Below, in pieces: positions 36,079 to 45,749 of a stretch of DNA of 64,000 nucleotides; the stretch's first letter is position 1; every line of letters begins with the position of its first letter. This DNA is from Treponema sp. OMZ 838. GTDB taxonomy: Bacteria; Spirochaetota; Spirochaetia; Treponematales; Treponemataceae. The translations under genes were made by a program, and so were the position numbers. The notes under the pieces were generated by a model. That model ran no database searches, was not told the origin of the DNA, and worked only from the letters and a program-made list of their open reading frames with translations. The stretch is from contig NZ_CP009227.1 in assembly GCF_000775995.1 (NCBI RefSeq), forward strand, positions 2,214,296 through 2,278,295, given 5' to 3'.

Positions 36079-36555
36079 TTGCAGCAAAGTTTATTTTGGA
36101 AAGGCGGTTTATGCTTTTCATGCGACCGATGTTCAGGATGTTGCCGCTATGATCCGGGGTTTGTGTATTTATCTCCTCGGGATCTTCAAAATTTGCAAAC
36201 ATGGGCATCGCTAAAACGGGCGGCATTTATCGAAAAATATTGCCGGTGGGTACTTCAAGGGGATGGATACGAGTATCTTTGCTTAAAAGAACTTCCAAAT
36301 TACGATTGTATTTTATGGAATAACGGCTGTATTGCATATAATTATCGGCCTTTTCAATGTTCTTCATATCCGTTTTGGGATTATTTACTTGAAAATGAGC
36401 AGCGTTGGAATGCAAATGCCCGCAGCTGTTCGGGAATAAATCGCGGTAAATGGTATTCTGCGGAAGAGATTCAAGGTTTTCTTGATGCTGCAAAACAATT
36501 TCCTGTTATTCGACGAAGAAGAACCGGCGAAAGCAGAGATTTTACCGAAAAATAG
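36079..36555 (+). CDS. YkgJ-type cysteine-cluster protein
   Basis: A 158-residue protein with a CxxCxxCC metal-binding cluster (CDRCSGCCR) near residue 16 and further cysteines (YDCILWNNGCIAY, QCSSYPFW, SCSG) placed as in YkgJ/YkgJ-like zinc or iron-sulfur proteins. Function is unknown; flagellar or wall-associated roles have been suggested for some relatives. I use the TTG start at 36079 because a CGGAG site lies six bases upstream and a promoter covers earlier codons. It ends eight bases before the MBL-fold gene, so it heads a run toward mltG, dnaG and rpoD. Confidence 0.78.
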   Translation: MQQSLFWKGGLCFSCDRCSGCCRYDPGFVYLSPRDLQNLQTWASLKRAAFIEKYCRWVLQGDGYEYLCLKELPNYDCILWNNGCIAYNYRPFQCSSYPFWDYLLENEQRWNANARSCSGINRGKWYSAEEIQGFLDAAKQFPVIRRRRTGESRDFTEK

Positions 36556-36563
36556 AGGAGTGT

Positions 36564-37529
36564 ATGCGGGTACATTTTTGGGGCGTTCGCGGCTCGATTG
36601 CAACCCCGTTGAGCGCAACGCAAATTCAAGCTAAAATTTCTGCTGTTGTTCAACGGATAACCGAAAAGGACATTACCGATCAAGATGCACGGGAGCGTTT
36701 TCTTGCTTCATTACCGCCATGGCTCTTTGGAACTATCGGCGGAAATACGACCTGCGTAGAAGTGGAAACCGAAGAGGGTAATCATATCATTTTTGATGCA
36801 GGTACCGGTATTCGTGAGTTAGGCGTTAATTTGCAAAACCGCTTTGATTATTTCGACCGGCCGCAAACCTATCACCTCTTTTTCTCTCATTTCCATTGGG
36901 ATCATATCCAAGGTCTTCCTTTTTTCGGCCCGGCGTATGATTCACGCAATACTATTATTATATATAGTACCCGCCCTAAAATGCGGGAGTTTTTAGAAGA
37001 GCAGATGAAGTATCCGTACTTCCCGATTACCATGTTCGGAAAGGGCGGCTTTACTGCAAAGTTCGAGTTCCGTTGTATTGCACCGGATGAACCGTATATC
37101 CACATTGGTAATACACGGATAGGATGGCATCGTGTGCGTCATCCGGGTGGCTGTGTCGCATACTCAATCAATGATAATCAAAAAAAGATTATTTTTTCAA
37201 CCGATACGGAGCTTCGCCCTCAAGATTTTGAAAAAAATGATGCTAATATCGCATTTTATAGTGATGTAGAGCTGCTGATTATCGATGCTCAGTACACAAT
37301 GACCGATTCCATCGAAAAAATAGGCTGGGGGCATTCAACCTTTTCTCTCGCTATTGATTTTGCAACTTCGTGGGGAATTAAAAAATTAGCACTTTTCCAT
37401 CACGAACCGACGTATAACGATAAAAAGATTCTCGCGATACAATCAAGTGCACAGCATTACTGCAACTATATAGGTACCGGTACGCTTGAAATATTCAGTG
37501 CTGTTGAAGGAACGGATCTGTACTTATGA
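36564..37529 (+). CDS. MBL-fold phosphodiesterase-like hydrolase
   Basis: A 321-residue metallo-beta-lactamase-fold protein. The metal motif SHFHWDHIQG is near residue 112, with further ligands likely in HPGGCVAYS (His), FSTDTEL (Asp) and the final HHEP. The opening MRVHFWGVRGSIATP and GGNTTCVEV are typical of the cyclic-phosphodiesterase-like branch (PhnP/adventurous gliding-type relatives). The substrate is probably a cyclic or phosphoribosyl nucleotide, but unproven. An insert of 35 residues (31-65) follows the first strand. It overlaps the next small gene by four bases. Confidence 0.82.
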   Translation: MRVHFWGVRGSIATPLSATQIQAKISAVVQRITEKDITDQDARERFLASLPPWLFGTIGGNTTCVEVETEEGNHIIFDAGTGIRELGVNLQNRFDYFDRPQTYHLFFSHFHWDHIQGLPFFGPAYDSRNTIIIYSTRPKMREFLEEQMKYPYFPITMFGKGGFTAKFEFRCIAPDEPYIHIGNTRIGWHRVRHPGGCVAYSINDNQKKIIFSTDTELRPQDFEKNDANIAFYSDVELLIIDAQYTMTDSIEKIGWGHSTFSLAIDFATSWGIKKLALFHHEPTYNDKKILAIQSSAQHYCNYIGTGTLEIFSAVEGTDLYL

Positions 37530-37705
37530 GTGATGATCTGCCGATTTATCAATTTTCCGATTCCGAACTTAAAGCACTTGTTTCTTTTTTTAGGAAAAGT
37601 CCCCCGTTGCCCAATGAGCTGTATTCATTGAATGTTTTTGCTGAAAAGTATATTTATAGAAATCTTACCATCAGCGAAGCGGAACAGCTCTATGGTGATC
37701 GATAG
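37526..37705 (+). CDS. Unrecognised 59-residue protein
   Basis: A short reading frame that begins in the last codon of the MBL gene (ATGA overlap) and ends 30 bases before mltG. The protein is acidic and aromatic with two helical segments (SDSELKALVSFFRK and ISEAEQLYGD). There is no match I know. Coupled translation with both neighbours argues that it is real. It could be a small regulator or a helper of the adjacent wall enzymes. Confidence 0.6.
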   Translation: MSDDLPIYQFSDSELKALVSFFRKSPPLPNELYSLNVFAEKYIYRNLTISEAEQLYGDR

Positions 37706-37735
37706 TAGTCAATATATGTGATATGTGAACACACT

Positions 37736-38752
37736 ATGAAAAAAAAATACTTTTTCTTAACGATGATTGTACCGATATGTCTCTTTCTTATTGGAGCAGC
37801 GGCTGCTGTTGTTTATACGCCTGCTTCTTTTGATACAAATCCTGCCGAACAGCTTTTTACTATTAAACGCGGTACTTCTGCACGGGCAATCGCTGCCGAT
37901 TTAAAAGCGGCGGGACTCATCCGGTTTGAGTATCCGACATATCTGTATTTCCGACTTTTTAATAAACCGATTAAAGCCGGAACATATAAACTTTCTTCCG
38001 CTTGGTCGGTGCACACGCTCTGTGCCTATTTACAGGCGGGAAAACAAGAATTGATTAAGGTTACTGTGCCGGAGGGGCTGACACTCTCAAAAACGGCAGC
38101 GATTCTTGAAGACCGGCAGGTTATTGCCGCCGATGATTTCCTTGCAGCGGCAACCAATAAAGCTTTGCTGCAATCCTATGGAATTCCCGGCAGTTCTGCC
38201 GAAGGGTTTTTATTTCCCGATACCTACTTTTTTTCGTACAATGAAACGGCAGATCGGGTTATTACGGCGATGCTGGATAATTTCTTCAGCAAAACGGCCG
38301 GTATCCCTCACTTCCCCGACGATCCTGTTCAGCGGTACGAGGCGGTTATTTTGGCAAGCATTATAGAGCGTGAATACCGTGTACCGGAAGAAGCCGTAAA
38401 AATTGCCGGCGTTTTTTCAAACCGGCTGCATATCGGCATGGGACTGCAATCGTGTGCTACCGTAGAATATATATTGACAGAGATTCAGCATAAACCTCAC
38501 CCCGATCGTCTGTTGAATAGAGATTTGGAAATAGACCATCCGTATAATACCTATAAATGGCGGGGGCTTCCTCCGGGGCCGATTTCCAATCCGGGAATGA
38601 CCGCCTTGTACGCAGCTTGTAATCCCGAAAAAAGCAGCTATCTCTACTTTCGTTTGGAAGATGCGGCGGCCGGTACACATATTTTTACTAAAAATTTAAC
38701 GGAACATACAAAAGCAGGCGCAATTATTTTAAAACGGGCAGCGGGGCGCTGA
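37736..38752 (+). CDS. mltG: Endolytic murein transglycosylase MltG
   Basis: A 338-residue membrane-anchored YceG/MltG protein. One N-terminal transmembrane segment (residues 9-25) is followed by a LysM-like region (FTIKRGTSARAIAADLKAAGLI) and the catalytic domain. The catalytic Glu is in VILASIIEREYR; downstream LHIGMGLQSCATVEYIL and the family signature PYNTYKWRGLPPGPISNPG are complete. MltG cuts nascent glycan and sets strand length. I prefer the ATG at 37736 over the GTG at 37718, since the former opens a normal inner-membrane signal-anchor. Its stop is five bases before dnaG. Confidence 0.93.
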   Translation: MKKKYFFLTMIVPICLFLIGAAAAVVYTPASFDTNPAEQLFTIKRGTSARAIAADLKAAGLIRFEYPTYLYFRLFNKPIKAGTYKLSSAWSVHTLCAYLQAGKQELIKVTVPEGLTLSKTAAILEDRQVIAADDFLAAATNKALLQSYGIPGSSAEGFLFPDTYFFSYNETADRVITAMLDNFFSKTAGIPHFPDDPVQRYEAVILASIIEREYRVPEEAVKIAGVFSNRLHIGMGLQSCATVEYILTEIQHKPHPDRLLNRDLEIDHPYNTYKWRGLPPGPISNPGMTALYAACNPEKSSYLYFRLEDAAAGTHIFTKNLTEHTKAGAIILKRAAGR

Positions 38753-38757
38753 CCGCG

Positions 38758-40545
38758 ATGGCAAAAATCACTACGGAAACGATCGACGCGGTCAATAATC
38801 ATACGGACTTGGTGTCACTCGTCGAAAATTATACCCATTTGGAAAAGCGCGGGCATGATTGGTGGGGCTGTTGTCCCTTCCATAACGAAAAAACACCGTC
38901 TTTCCATGTTATCCCCGATAAAAAAATGTATTACTGCTTCGGTTGCGGAGCGGGCGGCCCTACCATCAAGTTTCTTATGGAAATGGAAAAGCTGTCCTTT
39001 AATGAGGCGGTAGAGGCGCTTGCGAAGCGAGCCGGTATTCCCGTTGTGTATGCGGAAGGCCGTTATAACCCCGCGCCGGAGGATTCATTGAAAGAAACAC
39101 TGCTTGAATTATACAAAAGAGTGAGCGGAACCTTTCATTATTTTCTATTGCACACCCCTGAAGGAGCTCCTGCGCTGCGATATTTACAGGGGAGGGCAGT
39201 AAGTCCCGAAATGATCGAGCAGTTTAATCTCGGGTATGCGCCGGCTGATCGCCGGTGGCTCTTTAAATTTTTGCAGACAAAGGGGTATTCTGCAGAGTTT
39301 TTAGCAAAATCCGGTTTATTTTCTAAAAACTATCCCGAAGTTTCTTTTTTTTCAAACAGAATTATGTTTCCGATTTGTAACCGGCACGGTCAGCCGGTCG
39401 CTTTCGGCGGGCGGGTTCTGGAAGGCGACGGACCGAAGTACCTTAATACCGGGGATTTGCCGCAGTATAAAAAAGGCGAAACGCTTTTTGCGTTTTCGCA
39501 GGCGCTTGCGCAGATCAGAAAAGAAAAAACGGTTATTTTTTGTGAAGGCTATATGGATGTTATCGCCTTTCACCAAGCGGGTATTACCAATGCCGTTGCT
39601 CCATTAGGCACCGCTTTGACGGAAGAGCAGGTAAAGCTTATTCAGTCCTTTGCCGACACTATCATTCTTTCGTTCGATTCCGATTTTGCAGGACAGCAGG
39701 CAACATACAAGGCGATAAAGCTGTGTCGTGCCGGACATTTACAAGTACGGGTACTGATGATTAAGGGAGGGAAGGATCCTGCTGAGATACTGGCGCATAA
39801 GGGTGCCGAAAGCTTGACGGAATTGGTAAAAAATGCTATTTTAGACAGTGATTATCTTATTCAAATTGCCGTTGGGCGGTTTGATGTGGTGAGTCCCGAA
39901 GGAAAGGCTCAGGCTGCTGCCTTTCTATTCCCCTATATTGAGGTGTTGGAATCCGATATTCAAAAAGAGTCAACAATACATAAGTTTTCGGCGGACTTGG
40001 GTATAAGCTCAAAAGCGTTATTTACTGATTATATACAGTATGACCAAAAACAAGAACGGGTACCGCCTACACGAAAAAGTGAAACACAAAAGCGTACTGC
40101 GCTTAAAATGACCGCAGAGCTGAGGATCGTGCTTGCAGCAGCTGCAAATCCTCATCTCTTTAAAAAAATGCGGGCAGAGTTGACTTCCGATGATTTTGAG
40201 GATCCTGCTGCGAAGGATTTGTTTATTGTATTAGAAGAATGTTATCGCGCCGATGCAAATACGTATGACAGCTTATTAGCGCATTGTCCTTCCGAAACGT
40301 TGAGAGATGCCGTAAGCAGTGCAATTATTAAAGGTGAATTTGCAGAAAATCCTGATAAACTGGTGTATGACGGTATCTACTATATTAAACAAAATGCTTT
40401 ACAGCGCCAAAAGGAGCTCATAATCCGTAAATTGCAAGCAGTGCATGAAAACGGCAGTGTTGACGATATTCAGCATGCCAATGACCTGCTGAGCGAGAAA
40501 CTGCATATCGACAGAGTGCTCGCAGAATTAAAGGAAACGACATAA
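38758..40545 (+). CDS. dnaG: DNA primase
   Basis: A 595-residue DnaG. The N-terminal zinc-binding domain has CPFHNEKTPSF and YCFGCGAGG. The RNA polymerase Toprim core shows VAFGGRVLEG, GETLFAF and VIFCEGYMDVIAFHQAG, with FDSDFAGQQAT as the metal-binding motif. The C-terminal helicase-binding region follows from about residue 450. It synthesises primers for replication and partners with DnaB. It ends immediately before rpoD (stop at 40543-40545, start at 40546), the classic primase-sigma macromolecular synthesis arrangement. Confidence 0.97.
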   Translation: MAKITTETIDAVNNHTDLVSLVENYTHLEKRGHDWWGCCPFHNEKTPSFHVIPDKKMYYCFGCGAGGPTIKFLMEMEKLSFNEAVEALAKRAGIPVVYAEGRYNPAPEDSLKETLLELYKRVSGTFHYFLLHTPEGAPALRYLQGRAVSPEMIEQFNLGYAPADRRWLFKFLQTKGYSAEFLAKSGLFSKNYPEVSFFSNRIMFPICNRHGQPVAFGGRVLEGDGPKYLNTGDLPQYKKGETLFAFSQALAQIRKEKTVIFCEGYMDVIAFHQAGITNAVAPLGTALTEEQVKLIQSFADTIILSFDSDFAGQQATYKAIKLCRAGHLQVRVLMIKGGKDPAEILAHKGAESLTELVKNAILDSDYLIQIAVGRFDVVSPEGKAQAAAFLFPYIEVLESDIQKESTIHKFSADLGISSKALFTDYIQYDQKQERVPPTRKSETQKRTALKMTAELRIVLAAAANPHLFKKMRAELTSDDFEDPAAKDLFIVLEECYRADANTYDSLLAHCPSETLRDAVSSAIIKGEFAENPDKLVYDGIYYIKQNALQRQKELIIRKLQAVHENGSVDDIQHANDLLSEKLHIDRVLAELKETT

Positions 40546-42369
40546 ATGATAGATATCTCTGAAGATCCTATTGTTATAAAGTTGATTGCCCATGCAAAAG
40601 AGCGTAAAAGCTTAACGTGGGATGAACTGACCGATTTGTTGCCTGAAAAAATGACTTCGTCCGAAACGGTGATGGATGAAATTATTGATCTGCTTGAACA
40701 AGAGCAGATACAAGTGGTTGATGATGTCTCAGAAGAAGCCGATGATATGTTCGCGGATGAGCTTGATGAAGTAGAGCTTGAAAGCGAGGAGCAGCTGTTT
40801 GAAGAGGCGGAACTCGAACCCGGAAATGACTCTGAATTTTCAAAACCGGAAGAAACGCATAAAAAGCTTTTGAATAACGATAGAGAAGCAGTTGTTGACG
40901 ACCCTATTAAACTCTATTTGCGTGATATCGGCAAGGAAAATTTGCTGACAGCCGAGCAGGAAGTTATCCTTTCAAAAGCGATGGAGGATGGGGAGAATAT
41001 CATCAAAAATGCGATAAAGAACTCGGGTGTGCTGATTTCTGAAGTTCAAATGATCGCCCAAAAAGCTTTTGCCAAAATCAGTTCTTCAGAGAACAATAAA
41101 CCGCGTAAGGAATTGAGCTATGAAGATGCTGAAAAAAAACGGCTCCGCCAATCTTATGGCGAACAATTAAAACCCATCTATTCCGATATAAAGGCTTATA
41201 TCTTATTAAAAAAGAAATTATACGATAAAGAGACGCTTGCCAGTTTTTTGGATGACGAAGATCTCCAAAAAACACGGAAAAAGATTCTGAATTATTTACA
41301 AAAAATCGAGTTTCAAACCGAAGAAATCGAAAAAATTTCGGATCATTTTTTGGAGGCAGCCCGGAAGATACGGGAGTACCGTCGCCGGCGTGAAAAGAAG
41401 CAACGTCAACTCGGTATACGGGCGTACTCCGACTTGCGAAAGCTTGGGAAACGGCTCGCTATTCCGCGTGAACGGCAGAAGCTGGAAGAAGAGCTTGGTA
41501 TGACGGCGAACGATATCCGCGATATTTATACGCATATTCAAACGCTCATTCGTAAAGTGCGGAAAATCGAATATGATTTTGAAGCGCCGACGGAAGATAT
41601 TATCGCGCTGGCAAAAGAAATACGCCACGGTCATGCAATGTTGAAAAAGGCGAAGGATAAGCTGATCAATGCAAACCTGCGCTTGGTCGTATCGATCGCA
41701 AAAAAGTATACCAATAGGGGATTGCACTTTTTCGATCTGGTTCAAGAAGGCAATATCGGCTTGATCAAAGCGGTTGAAAAATTTGAATACCGCAAAGGGT
41801 ATAAATTTTCGACATACGCGACATGGTGGATACGGCAGGCAATTACGCGTTCCATCTCCGATCAGGCGCGAACCATCCGTGTGCCGGTGCACATGATTGA
41901 ACAGATCAATAAGGTTACCCGCGAGTCGCGGCAGCTGATGCAGAAGTTCGGCAGAGAGCCTACCGACGAGGAGATCGCCGCGCAGCTTGGCTGGAATGTC
42001 GAGCGGGTTAAACAGGTTAAAAATGTCGCGCGCGAGCCTATTTCGCTTGAAACACCGATAGGCGAGGAAGAAGATTCTTCGCTCGGCGATTTTATCGAAG
42101 ATAAGGATGTCGAAAATCCGTCCAACTTGACAGAGTATATTCTGTTGCAGGAACAGCTGCGCGGCGTATTGTCGTGTCTGCCGTTGCGGGAGCAAGAAGT
42201 GCTTAAAATGCGGTTCGGTCTTGATGAAGGCTATGCTCTGACTTTGGAAGAAGTCGGCTTGTATTTTAACGTAACGCGCGAGCGTATCCGTCAAATTGAG
42301 GCAAAGGCATTACGCAGATTGCGGCATCCTAAACAAAGTTGCAAATTAAAAGATTATTTGGATACATAG
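40546..42369 (+). CDS. rpoD: RNA polymerase primary sigma factor (sigma-70)
   Basis: A 607-residue primary sigma factor. Region 1.1 is followed by an acidic stretch (residues 62-95), then region 1.2 ([21 protein letters not shown]), a long non-conserved helical insert, and the intact core: region 2 with [30 protein letters not shown] and [13 protein letters not shown] (the -10-binding helix), region 3 ([12 protein letters not shown]), and region 4 with [30 protein letters not shown] (-35 helix-turn-helix). It directs transcription from promoters like those listed here. It is coupled to dnaG without a gap and followed 14 bases later by the zinc-ribbon gene. Confidence 0.97.
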   Translation: MIDISEDPIVIKLIAHAKERKSLTWDELTDLLPEKMTSSETVMDEIIDLLEQEQIQVVDDVSEEADDMFADELDEVELESEEQLFEEAELEPGNDSEFSKPEETHKKLLNNDREAVVDDPIKLYLRDIGKENLLTAEQEVILSKAMEDGENIIKNAIKNSGVLISEVQMIAQKAFAKISSSENNKPRKELSYEDAEKKRLRQSYGEQLKPIYSDIKAYILLKKKLYDKETLASFLDDEDLQKTRKKILNYLQKIEFQTEEIEKISDHFLEAARKIREYRRRREKKQRQLGIRAYSDLRKLGKRLAIPRERQKLEEELGMTANDIRDIYTHIQTLIRKVRKIEYDFEAPTEDIIALAKEIRHGHAMLKKAKDKLINANLRLVVSIAKKYTNRGLHFFDLVQEGNIGLIKAVEKFEYRKGYKFSTYATWWIRQAITRSISDQARTIRVPVHMIEQINKVTRESRQLMQKFGREPTDEEIAAQLGWNVERVKQVKNVAREPISLETPIGEEEDSSLGDFIEDKDVENPSNLTEYILLQEQLRGVLSCLPLREQEVLKMRFGLDEGYALTLEEVGLYFNVTRERIRQIEAKALRRLRHPKQSCKLKDYLDT

Positions 42370-42383
42370 GGGAGTGAGAGACG

Positions 42384-43208
42384 ATGGTTACAGCGGAGAT
42401 TTTTGATAAACTGCGTGAATTACAGGATATTCTTGCACGGAAGAATCAGCTTGATAGTGAGATTTCAGAGGCACCTCAACTATTGGTAAAGCAGGAAGAA
42501 CTGTTGGCGCAGTATAAAACGAATTATATTAAGAAGAATACTGACGATGAAGCAATACGGCAAACCATCGGCGCATTAAAAGCAGAACTGTTTGAAACCG
42601 AACAAAAGCGTGAAAATGCCGAGAAGGGAATGGATAGTATTACCTCACAACGGGAATATGATGCTCTCGATCGTGAAATTCAAGAGGCGAGCAAAAAAGA
42701 AGCTGAGCTTCGTAAAGAAATCCTGAAAAACGAGGCAAATCATAAGCGTCTTGACGAAGAGATTAAAAATGAAGAAGCGCTGATTAAACAGCAGGAACAG
42801 GAGCTTGATGAACGGAAGGCGGTGATCGAAAAAGAAATTGCCGAAAAGAAAAACGAGCTGGCTGAACTTGCTGAAGGGGAGCAGCGGATTGCCCCCGATT
42901 TGGATAGTGATACGCTGTTTAAATTTGACCGTATTATCAAAAACAAGCAAGGTATCGGTATCGTTCCCGTTCAAGGCAATGTTTGTATGGGTTGCCACAT
43001 GATCTTATCGGCTCAATTTGCTATTGAAGTACGGGAAGGAAAAAATATCATGTATTGTCCGTATTGCAGCAGAATTCTGTATTATCAGGAAAGTGATCAG
43101 GATTCCGCTGAGGATATGATCTTTGATGATATGGATATGGGTAGCTTAGCCGATTTGGATGATTCGTCCGACTATGATGAAGGGGAATCGGACAACAGCG
43201 AAGATTAA
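42384..43208 (+). CDS. Coiled-coil protein with C-terminal C4 zinc ribbon
   Basis: A 274-residue protein of the HP0958/CT398 type. Residues 30-180 form a long antiparallel coiled coil, rich in Glu/Lys heptads. The C4 zinc ribbon is near the end: CMGCHM and CPYCSR. A strongly acidic tail (about 50 residues of Asp/Glu/Ser) follows, longer than in most relatives. In Helicobacter the homologue stabilises RpoN and is needed for flagella; whether this applies here is unknown. It belongs to the dnaG-rpoD operon. RNase P RNA starts 11 bases after its stop. Confidence 0.88.
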   Translation: MVTAEIFDKLRELQDILARKNQLDSEISEAPQLLVKQEELLAQYKTNYIKKNTDDEAIRQTIGALKAELFETEQKRENAEKGMDSITSQREYDALDREIQEASKKEAELRKEILKNEANHKRLDEEIKNEEALIKQQEQELDERKAVIEKEIAEKKNELAELAEGEQRIAPDLDSDTLFKFDRIIKNKQGIGIVPVQGNVCMGCHMILSAQFAIEVREGKNIMYCPYCSRILYYQESDQDSAEDMIFDDMDMGSLADLDDSSDYDEGESDNSED

Positions 43209-43219
43209 TAGTGTAAGAT

Positions 43220-43562
43220 GATAGAGAGCCGGTAACCGCCGTGATATACGGAGGAAAGTCCGGACTCCTTCGGAGATGATGCCGGTTAATGGCCGGGCGC
43301 TTGTATTGAAAAATACAGGCGACAGACAGCGCAACAGAAAATAAACCGCCGGTAAAACGGTAAGGGTGAAAAGGCGGGGTAAGAGCCCACCGCGCTTCCG
43401 GTAACGGGGCGGCACTGCAAGCCTCATCAGGAGCAAAATTGAATAGTAAAGGATATCCGATCCTTTATTTACGGGTTGATTGCGGAAATTACTGTAGTAA
43501 TGCAGGAGTAAGATAGATGGTTACCCTGTTCGCAGACAGAATCCGGCTTATGGCTCTCTATT
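43220..43562 (+). ncRNA. rnpB: RNase P RNA component
   Basis: The catalytic RNA of RNase P, which matures tRNA 5' ends. The P1 stem is TAGAGAGCC (43222-43230) with GGCTCTCTA (43552-43560). Universal core elements follow: GAGGAAAGTCCGGACTCC at 43251-43268, AGAGCCCACCGC near 43383, GGCGGCACTGCAAG after it, and AGAATCCGGCTTAT at 43538-43551. A T-run from 43561 probably terminates it. Size of about 340 nt is normal. It sits between the zinc-ribbon gene and a TPR gene and presumably has its own promoter within the preceding gene. Confidence 0.95.
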
Positions 43563-43612
43563 TTTTATTTATACGGATGCATTCCGTTATGAAGGATATG
43601 AATTAGAAACGT

Positions 43613-44545
43613 ATGAAAAGGTACCACGGTAAGACACAGTATTACTCAAAACCGCATATCGGAAGATATGCCGTTCTTTTTTTGTGTATTGTGTTTATCG
43701 TTGCCGGTGCTCTTTTCTTTTTTACTGTGTATCGGGCGCGTTATTTCCGTGTGCCGTCGATGCGTACGGTATATACTCAGTGGGAAAATAAAGATTATGC
43801 GGGAGTGTACGCAAAGACCGCTCAAATTTTAGAGAAACGCCCGATGGATGGAACTGCGCTTGCACTGCACGGTTTTGCAGCGTATTACCTTTTTGCCGAA
43901 CAGACCGATTTATCTGTCGGTGCGGATTATCTTACGGCAGCTATTGTGCATTTACGCAGGGCGCTTTATCTGACTAAAGATAAGGATATTCCGAAAATTG
44001 CGTATGTACTCGGGAAGGCATATTATCAACAAGGCTATTACTATGCCGATCTCGCAGTGAAGTACTTGGATGAAGCATACACAGGCGGTATTGAGGCGAG
44101 TGATTTATCGGAGTTTCGCGGTATGGCGGCTTCTGTATTGGGAGATACCGATAAGGCGATAGAAGCTTTTACCCAAGCTCTTGCGGCAAATCCTTCCGAC
44201 TTTGTGCTGTATGCCGTAGCGGAAAATTATAAAAAGAAGGGTGATATACAGAATGCAAAGCTCTATCTTTTTGAAACAATTAAAAAGACCGGTAATGCCG
44301 TGCTGGAAGTGCGGTGCAGAAATCAGCTCGGTTTGCTCTTTTTAGAGGAAAATAAACCGGACGATGCGTTGGCGCAGTTCAAGCTTGTACTTGAAAAAGA
44401 TGTAAATTCTGCGGATGCACATTACGGTATCGGGCTGATACATGAGATGCAGGGAGATATGATTAAGGCGCGGTATGAGTGGCGCTCTGCGATACGGCTT
44501 AATCCCATACATGCGGAAACGCGTGCAAAATTGAATATAAAATAG
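43613..44545 (+). CDS. Membrane-anchored tetratricopeptide-repeat protein
   Basis: A 310-residue protein with one N-terminal transmembrane segment (residues 19-41) and the rest outside or in the periplasm. TPR units are clear: MDGTALALHGFAAYYLF, KIAYVLGKAYYQQGYYYAD, AFTQALAANPSDFVLYAVAENYKKKGDIQ and YGIGLIHEMQGDMIKARYEW. It occupies the same place as a TPR gene between rpoD and mreB in T. pallidum (recalled, not checked). It may scaffold the elongation machinery encoded next. Confidence 0.82.
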   Translation: MKRYHGKTQYYSKPHIGRYAVLFLCIVFIVAGALFFFTVYRARYFRVPSMRTVYTQWENKDYAGVYAKTAQILEKRPMDGTALALHGFAAYYLFAEQTDLSVGADYLTAAIVHLRRALYLTKDKDIPKIAYVLGKAYYQQGYYYADLAVKYLDEAYTGGIEASDLSEFRGMAASVLGDTDKAIEAFTQALAANPSDFVLYAVAENYKKKGDIQNAKLYLFETIKKTGNAVLEVRCRNQLGLLFLEENKPDDALAQFKLVLEKDVNSADAHYGIGLIHEMQGDMIKARYEWRSAIRLNPIHAETRAKLNIK

Positions 44546-44548
44546 CAT

Positions 44549-44686
44549 GGGCATCTCTAAAAACTTGGTTAGATTTTAGAGATGCCCGACGAGTTTAAAA
44601 TTAAGTCTTTATACAATAATGACTTAATTTTAAACATCGCGGCTAAATCTAAGGAAAACCTCTAAAAACTAAAGTTTTTAGAGGTT
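44549..44686. repeat. Three consecutive hairpins upstream of mreB, including dispersed repeat copy 2
   Basis: Hairpin 1, 44549-44562 with 44574-44587, is the same repeat as at 33145 (arms GGGCATCTCTAAAA). Hairpin 2, 44593-44607 with 44621-44635, has a perfect 15-bp AT-rich stem. Hairpin 3, 44657-44670 with 44673-44686, has a perfect 14-bp stem with a two-base loop. Together they fill the gap between the TPR gene and the mreB ribosome binding site and could terminate the upstream transcript or attenuate the mre operon. Confidence 0.75.
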
Positions 44687-44710
44687 CACAATAGGAGGAA
44701 CGTTCGGGGT

Positions 44711-45745
44711 ATGGGCTTTTTTAAAAGATTTTCTGCCGATATAGGCATTGATTTGGGAACCTGTAATACTGTCATTTATATAAAAGGGAAGGGGATTGTC
44801 GTTAATGAACCTTCGGTTGTTGCCGTAGAACGCGGAACAAAATCGGTTGTGGCGGTAGGCGCCGACGCTAAACGAATGCTGTGGAGGACGCCGGGCAACA
44901 TCATCGCCATACGGCCGCTGAAAGACGGGGTTATTGCGGATAAAGATACGACGGAGAAGATGATCCGGTACTTTATTTCCAAGATTTTGCCGCGTCATAG
45001 GCTGATTAAACCGCGCGTGGTTATCGGTATTCCGAGCTGTATCACCGATGTGGAAAGCAGTGCCGTGCACGAAAGTGCGTTAAAAGCGGGAGCCGGCAGC
45101 GTCGAAGTGCTTGAAGAATCGCGTGCGGCTGCCATCGGTGCCAATATTCCGATTACCGAACCTGCCGGTAATATGGTATGCGATATCGGCGGCGGTACGA
45201 CCGAAGTATCGGTTATCTCGCTGCTTGGTATGGTTGTTACCAATGCTATCCGTGTCGGCGGCGATGAATTTGATCAGGCCATCATTAAGCATATCCGTTC
45301 CGTGCATAACCTCATCATCGGTGAGCAGACTGCCGAGCGTCTTAAAATTGAAATCGGTAACGCGTTCCCGGAAAAAAACATGGAACGGGTGGAAATTAAG
45401 GGAACCGATGCAATTACCGGACTTCCCCGTCGCCTCGAAATCGATTCTGTAGAAGTGCGCGAGGCGTTGAGGGAGCCGATTACCCAGATTGTAGAAGAGA
45501 TAAAAACAACGCTCGCCCAGACGCCGCCGGAACTGGCTGCCGATATCGTAGAGCGGGGGATTGTTATGACCGGCGGTGGCTCTCTGCTGAAAGGCTTACC
45601 GAAGCTCATTTCTAAAGAAACGCACGTTCCGGTCATCCTTGCCGAAAATCCCATGGACTGCGTGGCGATCGGCGCAGGTTTATACTATGACGTGTATAAG
45701 GATATGTCGGGTAACCGCAGTCTCTACGAGAGTTTAAACCGCTAA
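44711..45745 (+). CDS. mreB: Rod shape-determining protein MreB
   Basis: A 344-residue actin-like ATPase of standard length. Nucleotide-binding motifs are all present: [19 protein letters not shown] (phosphate 1), [12 protein letters not shown] (phosphate 2), and [13 protein letters not shown] (adenosine). An N-terminal amphipathic segment ([10 protein letters not shown]) would bind the membrane. MreB filaments organise lateral wall synthesis with MreC, MreD, PBP2 and RodA encoded downstream. The start has AGGAGG 12 bases upstream, after a triple hairpin. Confidence 0.97.
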   Translation: MGFFKRFSADIGIDLGTCNTVIYIKGKGIVVNEPSVVAVERGTKSVVAVGADAKRMLWRTPGNIIAIRPLKDGVIADKDTTEKMIRYFISKILPRHRLIKPRVVIGIPSCITDVESSAVHESALKAGAGSVEVLEESRAAAIGANIPITEPAGNMVCDIGGGTTEVSVISLLGMVVTNAIRVGGDEFDQAIIKHIRSVHNLIIGEQTAERLKIEIGNAFPEKNMERVEIKGTDAITGLPRRLEIDSVEVREALREPITQIVEEIKTTLAQTPPELAADIVERGIVMTGGGSLLKGLPKLISKETHVPVILAENPMDCVAIGAGLYYDVYKDMSGNRSLYESLNR

Positions 45746-45749
45746 TACA

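Noticed and set aside
41296-42294. Minus-strand 332-codon frame
   Set aside because: It is an antisense shadow of rpoD, whose sense protein has complete sigma domains.
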